From NCBI GenBank assembly GCA_001936135.1, contig CP012822.1:1178001-1242000 (forward strand): 64,000 nucleotides of DNA, read 5' to 3'. The notes under the pieces were generated by a model. It did no database searches. It was given only the letters and a program-made list of their open reading frames with translations, and was not told the DNA's origin. The DNA is from Saccharomycopsis fibuligera x Saccharomycopsis cf. fibuligera. Taxonomy: Eukaryota > Ascomycota > Saccharomycetes > Ascoideales > Saccharomycopsidaceae. Both the position numbers and the translations under genes were made by a program. Each line of letters starts with the position of its first letter. Position 1 is the first letter of the stretch. Of the stretch, positions 20,848 through 31,000 are shown piece after piece.

Positions 20848-21957
20848 CTAAGAAGATTCTCTAGCAAATTCCTTGGACATGTCAACATCACTGACAGCAC
20901 CACAAATGGTTTCCATCATAATACCAGTAACCAAGTATGGGTCAATGTTAGAAGCCGGTCTTCTGTCTTCAAAGTAACCGTAACCAACTTTGCTTACAGA
21001 TCTTGGAATTCTGATAGAAGCGCCTCTGTTGGCAACACCAGACATAAAAGTAGTAGCAGAAGCAGTTTCGTGCTTACCAGTCAATCTCAAATCATTATCG
21101 CTACCGTAAAGAGCAATATGTTCCTTGTGTCTCTTGGCCAATTTTTCAATAGCAGCGTCAATGTGTTTGATACCACCTGGTTGTCTCATACTTTCAGTAG
21201 AAACATTGGTGTGACAACCAGCACCATTCCAGTCGCCCTTCAATGGTTTTGGATGGAAAGAAATCTTGACACCGAATTCTTCAGCCACTCTGTGCAACAA
21301 GTATCTGGCAACCCATAATTCATCACCCATGCTAATACCAACGCATGGACCAACTTGGAATTCCCATTGGGATGGCATCACTTCGGCATTAATACCAGAA
21401 ATGTTAATACCAGCATAAAGACAAGCTCTGTAATGAGCTTCAATCAAATCTCTAGCAAACACCTTGCCAGTACCAACACCACAGTAGTATGGACCTTGTG
21501 GTGCTGGGTAACCACCTTTTGGCCAGCCATACACTTGGTCATATTGATCAAACAAAGTGTATTCTTGTTCAAGACCAAACCATGTCTTTTCTTTTTCGTG
21601 AGCAGTCATCAACTTTTCACAAGCGTGTCTGTGGTTAAACTTGTTTGGAGTACCGTCACTGTTCCAACATTCAGCCAAAACCAAAATATTGTCACCTCTT
21701 CTAAAAGGATCAGGGTAGTAAGCAACCGGTCTCAAGTAAATATCAGAGTTGTGACCTGGGGCTTGATTAGTAGAAGAACCATCAAAGTTCCATTCTGGCA
21801 AGTCATCCAAAGAGTCAACTTTTTTGCTCAAAGTTTTACCTTTAGAACGAACTTCTCCGGTACCATCGATCCAGATGTATTCGGCAATCACTTTACCATT
21901 TTGAGGCAATTCTCTGTATTTTTGCAAAACTGCGGTATTTTCAACGACACTTGACAT
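20848..21957 (-). CDS. GLN1: Glutamine synthetase
   Basis: 369 residues, the normal length of eukaryotic type II (GSII) glutamine synthetase. It joins ammonia to glutamate using ATP in the cytosol, the central nitrogen-assimilation step. Signatures: the N-terminal beta-grasp block with [25 protein letters not shown] (residues 56-66), [10 protein letters not shown], the metal-binding [31 protein letters not shown], the ATP-site [13 protein letters not shown] and [12 protein letters not shown]. No CTG codon is used in the whole gene, in keeping with high expression. Upstream a GATAAG (22357-22362) could bind a Gln3/Gat1-type factor. The 2.1 kb upstream gap also holds the GC-rich structured segment. 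Confidence 0.98.
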   Translation of the reverse strand: MSSVVENTAVLQKYRELPQNGKVIAEYIWIDGTGEVRSKGKTLSKKVDSLDDLPEWNFDGSSTNQAPGHNSDIYLRPVAYYPDPFRRGDNILVLAECWNSDGTPNKFNHRHACEKLMTAHEKEKTWFGLEQEYTLFDQYDQVYGWPKGGYPAPQGPYYCGVGTGKVFARDLIEAHYRACLYAGINISGINAEVMPSQWEFQVGPCVGISMGDELWVARYLLHRVAEEFGVKISFHPKPLKGDWNGAGCHTNVSTESMRQPGGIKHIDAAIEKLAKRHKEHIALYGSDNDLRLTGKHETASATTFMSGVANRGASIRIPRSVSKVGYGYFEDRRPASNIDPYLVTGIMMETICGAVSDVDMSKEFARESS

Positions 21958-22356
21958 TTTTAATATTGTGTATATATATGTGTATGCGGTACAATTATTT
22001 TATGTTGTTTGTGGTTATTTGTATTTTGTGTAAAAACTTTTGAAAATCTGTGTAAAATAGGCTCTTTAAAAACACTTTTTGAAATAATTGATTGAAAATA
22101 GAATAAAGGAAAACTGTTAATGATATAACTCCCACAGAAAGGAAAAGGAAAAAAGTATACAAAATATAAAAACTTATGGGCCTTTCCTTCGAAGAATACA
22201 AGAATCTTTTATACTCTGAAGACAATACAAAAAAAAATAAGCTTATAAGGTATCGAGGTATTTTTGTCCCACTAGTGAGACAGACATCAGCCTGCAGACG
22301 AGGTCCGCCGGTCATATGAAACAACGGTGCATCTCGTCAGCCAATCACAGTGGCCT

Positions 22357-22362
22357 GATAAG
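22357..22362 (+). promoter_or_regulatory. GATA-factor site upstream of GLN1
   Basis: GATAAG, 400 bases before the GLN1 ATG. GATA factors Gln3/Gat1 control GLN1 in yeasts. A single hexamer is weak evidence. Confidence 0.3.
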
Positions 22363-22735
22363 CTGGACAAATTATAAAGACTACACCTCTCATAGGATAT
22401 TTCCTGTCCTCTACACTTTCCAATCTACCCCAGTTTTCCAGTCGTCCATCAAGGAGCTCAAAGAGGAGATCAAAAGATTTGGTTTTCCTTTTGTCCTTCA
22501 ATTGTTGTTGTTCTTTTCCTTACTTCGCAAGCTAAGCTATGCTGTTTGCCATTTTGTATGGGCAAGTTTGCTAAGTAGCTAGCACACTGCCTAAATCAAA
22601 AAATCCCTCACCAAAGCACCACACCTGGGGGGTGAGGTGGCTGGGGCGCACCACCAGGCGATGTATTTAATAGATGAGTTAGTGAAGGAGTGTTCCATAA
22701 TAAGGTCAACAGGCAGAGAGCATGCAACCTGATGG

Positions 22736-23090
22736 AAAAAGAAACGACGCTGCCAATAATAGTGGTCCCTCGGGGCATTCCATACGCCCACTATGGGTAC
22801 ACCTGCAGATTCGCTGAGCTTTTGGCTGCGCTCCCGCAACCTTTCTCTGCTTTGGAGGGTGGGGGCATGGGGGGTTAAGCAGGTATTGCCTCTTATTAGC
22901 TGGGAGGTCGTCCCACCGTATATTCGCCCGACCTGTAGGAAGTCTCCTCCATTGCGGTTGTGTGTCCCGCCATAGATACTTTAGCCTGTGGTACCCGCCA
23001 AGGGAAACTATAGGCGGCTAGGCCCGGTAGTCCGACCTATTACCCTGGCACATCTCACTTTGTGGTTGGACGAATATGGCAATTCGAAAA
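22736..23090 (-). ncRNA. Candidate structured noncoding RNA (class unknown)
   Basis: A G+C-rich island in AT-richer DNA with many short inverted pairs: ATAGTGG/CCACTAT (22759-22765 with 22788-22794), a 7-pair stem with four-base loop (22824-22841), AGGTCG/CGACCT (22905-22910 with 22929-22934) and CCGCC/GGCGG (22995-22999 with 23013-23017). Two stems fit the reverse strand better, because there they use G-U pairs where the forward strand would have A-C clashes. Reading the reverse strand, a TTCGAAT core resembling a pol III B box lies at 23080-23090. There is then no run of four T for about 345 bases until TTTC-TTTTT at 22744-22736, a pol III-like terminator. Size suits RNase P-type or SRP-type RNA, but I could not match conserved motifs of either, so no identity is claimed. 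Confidence 0.35.
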
Positions 23091-23754
23091 TAAACCAAGA
23101 AACAAAAACTTAATAATACCGCAGTATATGCACTGCACGTAGCGCATTAAAGGGTCACCCGGAAGGAAAGTATGACCCATACCAGACACACATGTGGGTG
23201 CCGAGTGGTTTCATCATGTCCCACACGACATATGTCAAAAGCTGCTGCTGACTGTTGGCTCATGCGTAAACGGAGAAAATATTATGTAATATACATGTAA
23301 CATATCCCGCGCAAACCGTTGTATGCAAAGGACCCCCACCCCCTCGAAAAAGTTTCTCCGAGCAGATTTCGTTAGAGTGTATACTATACTAAAGTTAGTA
23401 TACCTACAAGTTTGCAGTGGACTAATTGCCAAAGTATCTGACTTGAATTTAGCATACACTCCACCGTTGGATCTAATCTTTTCATCTCGTGTCGCCTATC
23501 TCCTGTCTCTTGTCTCGAGTAACTTGATGATCGACTCGCTTTTTGTTCTCATAGCAGGTGCAGATTATGGTCTCAAAAAAAAAAAAAAAAGAAAAAAAGT
23601 GAAACCATGATTTGTAAGTGCCTCGATTAATCTTGATTATATATCGTATTTAAAAACTATATCAGCATCTAAAAAAAACGCGCCGCTTTGGAATTGTATT
23701 TTGTCTCCAAGATCGTTTCAGGATATCTTTTGCAGTCTCTCAGATAATAAAATA

Positions 23755-23804
23755 GCGCCTTTTGCCGTACATTGTGTCTTGTGTTTCTGATAATTAAAAG
23801 GCGC
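23755..23804. repeat. 9-base perfect inverted repeat
   Basis: GCGCCTTTT (23755-23763) and AAAAGGCGC (23796-23804) with a 32-base spacer. It lies 290 bases beyond the ZAP1 stop. It could be a transcript hairpin or a binding site. Confidence 0.7.
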
Positions 23805-24094
23805 AATCAGTTTTAACGTATAATTAAGTGGTAGCAACATAAGATCGCAAAGTGAAATTCAATGCAGAATGTAAATAAGAAATTATATAATTGAAGAGAA
23901 CTAGTAACTCAACATAAATTAACGGGATTGAAAAAAGACTGTGAAATTATTTTAATCAAAGAAGTGAAACGCTTGTTTAAAGACCATCAAAAGAAGTGAA
24001 TGAACCCAAAGCAAAGCATGTAAACCATAACCACAGAACTAAAATACATTATTTAACAAAAAAAAAGGAGGAAAAAAAAATCAATTGCCAGCTG

Positions 24095-27000
24095 TTAATT
24101 GTTATTGCGGCCTCCTTTATCTCTTGCCGCTAACAGCTTCACATTCTTAATTTTTTCTTTTTCATGTTTCAACATATGATTTTCTAACTGTTGCTTCTTG
24201 TCAAAACTTTTAACGCACATTGTGCACTTGAATTTTTTTTCATGGATTTTCATATGCTTAGCCAAATTACTACTCTCACTAAAACGCTTGTTACAGCCAG
24301 GAAATTTACAAGCTAATGGTTTTTCCCCTGTATGAGTTCGAGTATGAATTGATAATGATGACGAAGTGGCGAATCTTTTACCGCAAGTTTTACAACTAAA
24401 TGGTTTTTCACCACTGTGCACTCTTTTATGTTGTAAAAGCATGGTTTCCACAGAAAAGCAATGACCACATTCTTCACACTTGTACGGCTTGTGTTTGGTA
24501 TGAACATGTAAATGTCTAACAATTTTTTGTCTTTGGTTGAATGTTCTGCCATGTCTTTCACAATTTTCCCAATTGCAAACATATTTTGACTTGCCAGAGC
24601 CAATATGATCGTTGATTATATGGTCAGTTAATTCCGTAGTGTTTTTGAATTTCATATCGCAATGTTTGCCATTGTCACACCAGCGACACATATTCTCATC
24701 ATGTAACGCAGATTGCTGATGATCTGGGGTTTCTGCTTTAAACGTTACTGAAGAATTATTAAATTCGCTCGAACTGCCAGTAAAGGAAGCTTTAGCAGTA
24801 TTATCTGGGAATAACAGAACCGAGTTGACATTACTGTCAGCGCTCTTTCCAGGAGCATGCATACTGTTGACATGATTAAATAATGATACTAAGTCACTGC
24901 TTTGATAATCACAATTACTCCACTCACAACCAAAATCAGTGACAGAATCAAGCAATGAATTGCTGCTCTTACTGTCGTTAATCTCAGTAATATTGGGTTC
25001 TGAAGATAATGAATCCAAAAGTTTTTGAAATTCTGCTTCACTACTGCCGGAAATAATGTTTGCATTGTAAGAAGGAAACAAATGATCCTTAATGATGTGC
25101 TTTTTAAAGAACCGCGGATCCACTGTAGTTTTGCAATTATCCCACTCACAGATTTGTTCAAGCTCATTAATGTTCAGCTTTGTTTTCACTTTTTTGTTCG
25201 AAAGGTCAACATTGTTAGCATCACTATTTCCTCTTTTAGTAGAGCCTGAATATGCCGTTTGAGTATCGGAACTAGCCGAAAAGTTAGCTTCTTGGGATTC
25301 ATATAGACAGGTGCTATTACTTGAGTTCATAACATTATTGAAGTTGCTTGGAGATTGGTTTAAACTATTGTTTTTATTAGTTTCCATGAACTTCAACAAA
25401 TCATCAGTTGCTTTTTCCATTGTGGGCACATAATAAGGGTTGTTAGAGTTTCCGACATTAATACTAGAATTTGCTTGCTGTTCTTGTTGCTGATGTTGTT
25501 GCTCTCGACTGGTATTGACAGTGTTTAAAGAAATATCCTGTACATTATTGTTTGATCGTGAGTTTATATTTCTGTTTGGAGTCTCGACACTATTTATAGG
25601 CTGTTTACTGCCTTGAAGATTATTCCAATACTGAAATCCATTCGCCACATCACCATTATTTTGCAGCGCACAATCATCATGGCACGAAACACACTTCAAC
25701 TCATTTGTCATGGGGTTCAAAATGAATCTGTCGTGAACATTTTCACCACTCACTAAATAACCACCCATATCCTGATTTCCCATGAGCCGTTGTGCAGTAA
25801 CATTACTTGAATTATTATTAATAGTAATATTATTGCTGATTGTTGAATAATCGGGCGTCGTTGAAGGTGTTTCAATTATTGCTGGTGTAGAAGCAGATGA
25901 GATAGATGCTCCAACTGAAGTTTTCAAGCCCATAGGATTCCCATTATGTTCGACTGTATGTTGTGGTTGCAGTGGCGGCCGTTGTTGCACATTTTCATGG
26001 CTATGACCTTCGTAAGAATGACTATGACTTTCGCGAGAATGACTATGACCTTCGCGAGAATGGCTATGACCTTCGCGAGAATGGCTATGACCTTCATGAG
26101 AATGGCTATAAAACAACGGACAGTTGAAGTTGGAAATTCCATTTAACTGAGTTCCTAAGTCACCAGTGCTTGAGTTGAATGTATGTTGGTTAACAGAAGC
26201 ACCATCAGTTGAGTTGATTATTGAAGCTGCATTTGTAGCGCCAGCACCACTACCACCAGAGCCACTTTTGTTGGCAGCTCCATGAATAAACTCATCACAA
26301 ACAAAATCGTTACAAGAAACATTATCGCAAAAATCAAAATCAAAACATGAGTTCATCAAATCTAATTCTGCGGTTGAGCACTGATGCAAATGATGACCTA
26401 TATTTTGGGACGAGCTGCCTTCATTAGTACTATTGCTATTGATGCTGCCACCGTTGAGAAAATTTGATATACTAGATTTTGAATCAGCATTTTGAAAATT
26501 CTGTTCCGTGTTGAAATTACTTTGACCATCCTTGTACAGATTTCTATTATTATTTAGTGAACTACTAGAGTTCACTTGGTTATGATCCCTATCGCAGCAA
26601 ATAGTCACTAGCTGAGGCTCGAAATCCTGTAAATTACTAAAATCTATAATTTTACTGCTATCAATATGTTTGAACTTGCTTAAGTTTATGCTTTTACCAT
26701 TATTGGTGTTATTCTTCGTTGATGATGCGGTAAAGTTTCCTTGCTGATTTTTCACAGCAACATTCTGATTTTTATTATGAAATGTGTTGTTGCTGCTGCT
26801 GTTGCTGCTATTACTGCTGTTGCTGTTGTTGCTGTTGTTGCTGCTGTTGCTGCTGTTGCTGCTGCTGCTGCTGTTGTCGTTATTACTACTTTCACCAATG
26901 TTACTGTTATTATTTTGATTTATACTATCAACAGTTAACGCTGAGTCAAATAAATCTAGCTGACAATTAGCAGCTTTATTATTGTGAACATGCCCATGGA

Positions 27001-27508
27001 TATGAGTATGATCATTATGATTATAAACATGACCATAAACCATTCTTCCTCCATGTAATTTGAGTGCACTTTGGTTTTTTAACGACTCGATCATCTTTGT
27101 CGCAAAATAATTTTTCCTCGAAAGGGTCTCAAAAGAGTCTGACAAAGAAGTAATATGGGACCCTTGATTGATACTCTTGCTGGTATGTGTAGCCGTATTC
27201 GTATCTGTACTTGAATTTTTATGGTTGTTGTGGCTGTTATCAAAGTGATTATGGGTTGGTTCAAAGGAACTCGTGCAAAAGATATTCTTTTTGGGGAAAC
27301 TCAGACTAGCATGCACCGAAGCGTCCAGAGTAGCCAGCGGCGGATCATTAAGGAATTCATTTGTCTGGAAATTAGGTGCGGCAAATGAGACCAAATAATC
27401 ATTCACGCTTGCCGGCTTATTGTTGATTATCGGAGGCATGATTTCTCTCTCTCCTTGAAGGTACTCTCTTTGAGATATTGGCTTAATGGTGAGTCCTGAT
27501 CCTGTCAA
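24095..27508 (-). CDS. ZAP1: Zinc-responsive transcription activator Zap1/Csr1
   Basis: 1137 residues from the first ATG; a second in-frame ATG at 27437-27439 (MPPI, residue 24) is an equally plausible start. Five C2H2 DNA-binding fingers run from about residue 975 to 1115 with TGEKP-type linkers (HSGEKPFSCKTCGKRFATSS, then CNKRFSESSNLAKH). Upstream lie the irregular zinc-sensing fingers seen in Zap1 (CEWDNC, CEWSNC, then CRWCDNGKHC). The N-terminal YNHNDHTHIHGHVH matches a similar His motif in yeast Zap1. Zap1 turns on zinc uptake genes and its own gene when zinc is low. Unusual parts are a five-copy His-rich GHSHSRE array (residues about 468-505) and long Asn/Ser tracts. A sequence near the zinc response element lies at 27452-27462. 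Confidence 0.95.
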   Translation of the reverse strand: MTGSGLTIKPISQREYLQGEREIMPPIINNKPASVNDYLVSFAAPNFQTNEFLNDPPLATLDASVHASLSFPKKNIFCTSSFEPTHNHFDNSHNNHKNSSTDTNTATHTSKSINQGSHITSLSDSFETLSRKNYFATKMIESLKNQSALKLHGGRMVYGHVYNHNDHTHIHGHVHNNKAANCQLDLFDSALTVDSINQNNNSNIGESSNNDNSSSSSNSSNSSNNSNNSNSSNSSNSSSNNTFHNKNQNVAVKNQQGNFTASSTKNNTNNGKSINLSKFKHIDSSKIIDFSNLQDFEPQLVTICCDRDHNQVNSSSSLNNNRNLYKDGQSNFNTEQNFQNADSKSSISNFLNGGSINSNSTNEGSSSQNIGHHLHQCSTAELDLMNSCFDFDFCDNVSCNDFVCDEFIHGAANKSGSGGSGAGATNAASIINSTDGASVNQHTFNSSTGDLGTQLNGISNFNCPLFYSHSHEGHSHSREGHSHSREGHSHSRESHSHSYEGHSHENVQQRPPLQPQHTVEHNGNPMGLKTSVGASISSASTPAIIETPSTTPDYSTISNNITINNNSSNVTAQRLMGNQDMGGYLVSGENVHDRFILNPMTNELKCVSCHDDCALQNNGDVANGFQYWNNLQGSKQPINSVETPNRNINSRSNNNVQDISLNTVNTSREQQHQQQEQQANSSINVGNSNNPYYVPTMEKATDDLLKFMETNKNNSLNQSPSNFNNVMNSSNSTCLYESQEANFSASSDTQTAYSGSTKRGNSDANNVDLSNKKVKTKLNINELEQICEWDNCKTTVDPRFFKKHIIKDHLFPSYNANIISGSSEAEFQKLLDSLSSEPNITEINDSKSSNSLLDSVTDFGCEWSNCDYQSSDLVSLFNHVNSMHAPGKSADSNVNSVLLFPDNTAKASFTGSSSEFNNSSVTFKAETPDHQQSALHDENMCRWCDNGKHCDMKFKNTTELTDHIINDHIGSGKSKYVCNWENCERHGRTFNQRQKIVRHLHVHTKHKPYKCEECGHCFSVETMLLQHKRVHSGEKPFSCKTCGKRFATSSSLSIHTRTHTGEKPLACKFPGCNKRFSESSNLAKHMKIHEKKFKCTMCVKSFDKKQQLENHMLKHEKEKIKNVKLLAARDKGGRNNN
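25999..26103 (-). repeat. 21-bp tandem repeats coding His-rich heptads in ZAP1
   Basis: Five 21-base units with few differences, each coding a GHSHSRE-like heptad (one SHSYEG variant). In-frame units give a candidate metal-binding array. Confidence 0.9.
27452..27462. promoter_or_regulatory. Zinc response element-like sequence at the ZAP1 start
   Basis: TCCTTGAAGGT differs at one base from the ZRE consensus ACCTTNAAGGT. It lies between the two candidate ATGs of ZAP1, 13 bases before the second. Yeast ZAP1 activates its own promoter through a ZRE. If this site is used, translation would more likely begin at the second ATG; it could also be chance inside coding DNA. Confidence 0.4.
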
Positions 27509-28095
27509 GCTGCAACTGAGTACAATAAACTGTTAAAACCAGCCAAAAAATTATTGCCCTTTTCTTGCCGATTTGATCTCTGAATTCAAAGCTGAAAACT
27601 CTTCTCTTCGGACCACCGAGCAAATCACCTACTCTAGTCAAACTGTCTCGCCGTGCGCCTATTACTGGTGTCCTGTGCTATTATGGGCATGTATGTTCCT
27701 CTGTAACCACAAGGGTGATTTCCTTCCCTCGCCCTCTGCCGATGATGCGTCCGCATTTAAATAGTTGCGTCTGCAGTTCACTGGTACCCGGAGTACAATT
27801 TAACTTTATAGACCGGGTACCATGGTAAATCTCTTTCTCGATCTGGGCTTCGATCTTTTGTTTTTTTTTTGCCAATCGTAAATTGATACGTTCTGAGGGA
27901 CAATTTATTTTTCCCGATGCATTTATTGCAGGTAGTCGCATCATACTGCATCGGCATATTTTCTACAACATGAACTGCCATAGGTGATTGTCAGAAAAAG
28001 CTATGAAATTCAAATTACGCAAAATTAGAACACGAACAAAGAGTAGCATTAAAATTTGAAAGAAAAAAAAGGCAAAGACATCAAAATGATTGAAC
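27509..28095. other. ZAP1 upstream / NUD1 3' spacer
   Basis: 587 bases. The main feature is a perfect 10-base inverted repeat at 27782-27822. Open frames are short and unsupported. Confidence 0.5.
27782..27822. repeat. 10-base perfect inverted repeat upstream of ZAP1
   Basis: TGGTACCCGG (27782-27791) and CCGGGTACCA (27813-27822) with a 21-base AT-rich spacer. It is about 275-315 bases before ZAP1. It could be an operator-like double site or a 3' hairpin of NUD1 transcripts. Confidence 0.8.
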
Positions 28096-31000
28096 TTATT
28101 TAAAGAATTGCTCAAACTCCTGTATAATGCTATCTCTTTTTTCTCTCGTTACCAAAATCCCATCAAGATACTTAAGCTTTCTGAACATTGACAAGATAAG
28201 CCCTTGATAGTAAATTCTTTTTTTGTACACACTCGCGTTATCGACTTTTAAGTTTTCTACAAACTTGTCATCATTTTTTTCCCATTTTTTTTGCAATTCA
28301 CCTTTGAAGATATCTCTGTATATGCTTGCTTTATCTCTTTTCATCATATCCAATTCTTCAACCTGACTAAATTCCAAATCATCATCTTCCAATGCTTCGT
28401 CTTGCTTCAAAATATCCTTATCATAGTAAACGTTCATTAAATGGTTTTTGCTTGCAACCTCATAGAACTCGATGGTGATTGGGTTGAACCTCAAATCGAT
28501 CCGTTTAAGATTAGTTAAATATTTGATATCTTCAACCAACTTCTGAAAATTATCAATGTGATTAAATAGACAATACAATGACTCCAAAGCTAAATATTGG
28601 CTAATATTAAGGGAAGTGATGCCAGAGTTTGTAACATTTAATGTCTTTACCGTATTATATTTAGCGACTTGTTTCAACACGTTGGCATCAAAATTTGACG
28701 AAGCATGGAGTTTAGTCGCCCCATATTCCCCGTTAATTAAAAGCTCGTCAAGCTTGTGCAATTTCGATAAGTTGAAAAGCTCACATCTATTATTGACTCT
28801 CAAAACGCGTAAATTTTTGAAATGTGTCAAATTTATTGATTGTAAGCTATTGTTTTTCAAGCTCAACTTTTTCAAAGATCTATGATAACTTGATTCATCT
28901 GAGCTCAAAAGGTCAAAAGTAAAGTCCTTAAGAAGGTTATTATCTGCTTTAAACAGAATTAAATTCGGTAAAAATTTTACGCCATCGATATTATCAATGT
29001 AATTGTTGGATAAATTGAGCTCTTGCAAGTTCTGGAGATATCTAAACCTTTTCAAGTTTATGACTCCTCGAAGAAAATTGTTGGACAAGTCTAAAACCAT
29101 CAAATATTGAAAGCTTGAATTATTTAACGAATTGATATTATTAACCAAATTCGAAGAGACGTTCAAATGTCTTAAATGCACCAAGTTCTTAAATGTTGTG
29201 AGTGTTTGAAAAAAATTGTCAGCAACATCAAGTATTTCAAGATCCTGAAAACTTTTCAAAGACAACAAACCATTGAGCTTGTTGGATTGTGCAGAAATGT
29301 TATCCACTTTTGTGGGTAGTCCTTCAAAATTTCTGAGAACATTTTTGTTGACATTAACAGTTCTCAAATTTGGTAACAAAGTTTCAAAATCTACTAAAGA
29401 TGATAAATTTTTGTTTGAGAGGTTAATTTCCTTTACCAAATCCCAATTTTTGTTTTTAGGCAATACATCAGTCAAAGTGGAAACCAACTGTCTTTTGCTT
29501 GTTGAAAAAGTTGTTTCGATTTGGGATATATTAGAAACGTTAGGCAACTGATTAAAGGTAATGTCATTATTAGCTAAAGTATTGTTATTAGTGGTATTGT
29601 TCGAAGCAATGAAATCTGTATTACTTTCCGTGTCAAAAGCGTTTTCACTAGGAACATAACTGCTGTCGTAAGAGCTTTGATTGCGGCTAGCAATTGACAA
29701 GTCAGCAATAGCATTTAATGCATGGACATTCTCGTCATCTCGACTACTTGTAAATCCACTTGATTCGTTTTCAACTGAAATAGATTTTTCAACACTCTTA
29801 TCTCTGCTAAGTTTTGCTGAAGGCATTCTTGACTCTTTTACCCACTTGTTTTGCTTTTTATCGAAAACCATACCATGCATTTTTTCCGGTATTTCAACTT
29901 CACCAGGAGCAAACTTCAATAGCTTCTTGAAATTCACCTTACCTACTTGCTGTCTATTTTTGTTGGCAAAAGGTTTGTTTTGCTGTGTAGTATTTTGTTC
30001 TCTTCCCTTTTTCAAGCTGCTTTTACTTGCCACACTTCCTGCGGTGTCTTTTCCACGTCTATTAGTTTTCTGCTGTGGTTCACTAATTTCATTCATAAAG
30101 GAGGCATTGATATCGTACTCATAATTAGTTTCGCTTGCATCTTGAGGAAGTCCTGTCAATCGAGGTTCTTCCAAATCTTGTTTGTTAAGAATGTACTTGT
30201 TGTTGATACTAGGAGCTTCAGAATGCTCATTGATTTTTTGGTTAAATGGATCAAACTTCTTTATTTTTGGCTCAATAAAGCTTTCCATAAAGTGGTGAGT
30301 AATGTTAGTTGTATCATTTAATGAGTTATCATACGCTTCTTCATTTTGCTGGTATTCAGAATCAAGTTCCTGGCTATAACTATTTGTGTACAAGCTTCCA
30401 TGCTCATAACTTCCCTGACTTTGGATCCCTTGTTTCATTTGTATTGTATCAAACGTAGACATATTATTTGTAACATCCTGAATTGCCTCTAGTTTTGAGC
30501 TTTCGACTTGAGGGTTGTTTGGGTGTCTGAGAATACCTTGACCGTTTTTTATATTCAGGGAATTCAAAAAGTTATCATAATTTCGGCTTTTCTGATCCAT
30601 TTTCATCCCTCTAGATTGGTTTTTGAAAGATTGCAAATCATCGCTAGTATAGCTTCCCGACTCACTATAATCTTGTTTGGTTTGTTCGTTAGATTTCAGC
30701 TTTTGAGTGTTTAAAGATTCTTTGCTGGAAACTCCAGGCCCATGCTTAATTACGTTGTTAAAAACGTTATTTGCGAATAGTAAATAATCATCTATCTGCT
30801 TGGTATTATTCGTTTTTACAGACTGTGGAGATCCTTGAAGTGGTTTGCCTAAATCTTTGCTTTGAGAGTTGGCTCTTGAATGAGATTGTATCTGCAAAAA
30901 ACTCTCATCATTTTCCTTCTCATCACCAGGTGGACTTGAATGATCAGAAGGAGACTCATTAATGCTTTCTAGTGGCGCTCTAAATTCAGATCTTGATGCC

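Larger units (their letters stand above)
21958..24094. other. 2.1 kb gap GLN1 promoter / ZAP1 3' region
   Basis: Tandem gap between GLN1 and ZAP1, both on the reverse strand. It includes the GLN1 upstream region (GATAAG at 22357-22362; TA repeat at 21971-21978), a GC-rich hairpin-dense segment (22736-23090, flanks to about 23260) and an inverted repeat at 23755-23804. AT-rich DNA follows to the ZAP1 stop. No protein gene is supported. Confidence 0.55.

Noticed and set aside
26741-26970. Forward frames with poly-Ala/Val or poly-Cys antisense to ZAP1
   Set aside because: Shadows of the Asn/Ser-coding trinucleotide tract in ZAP1.
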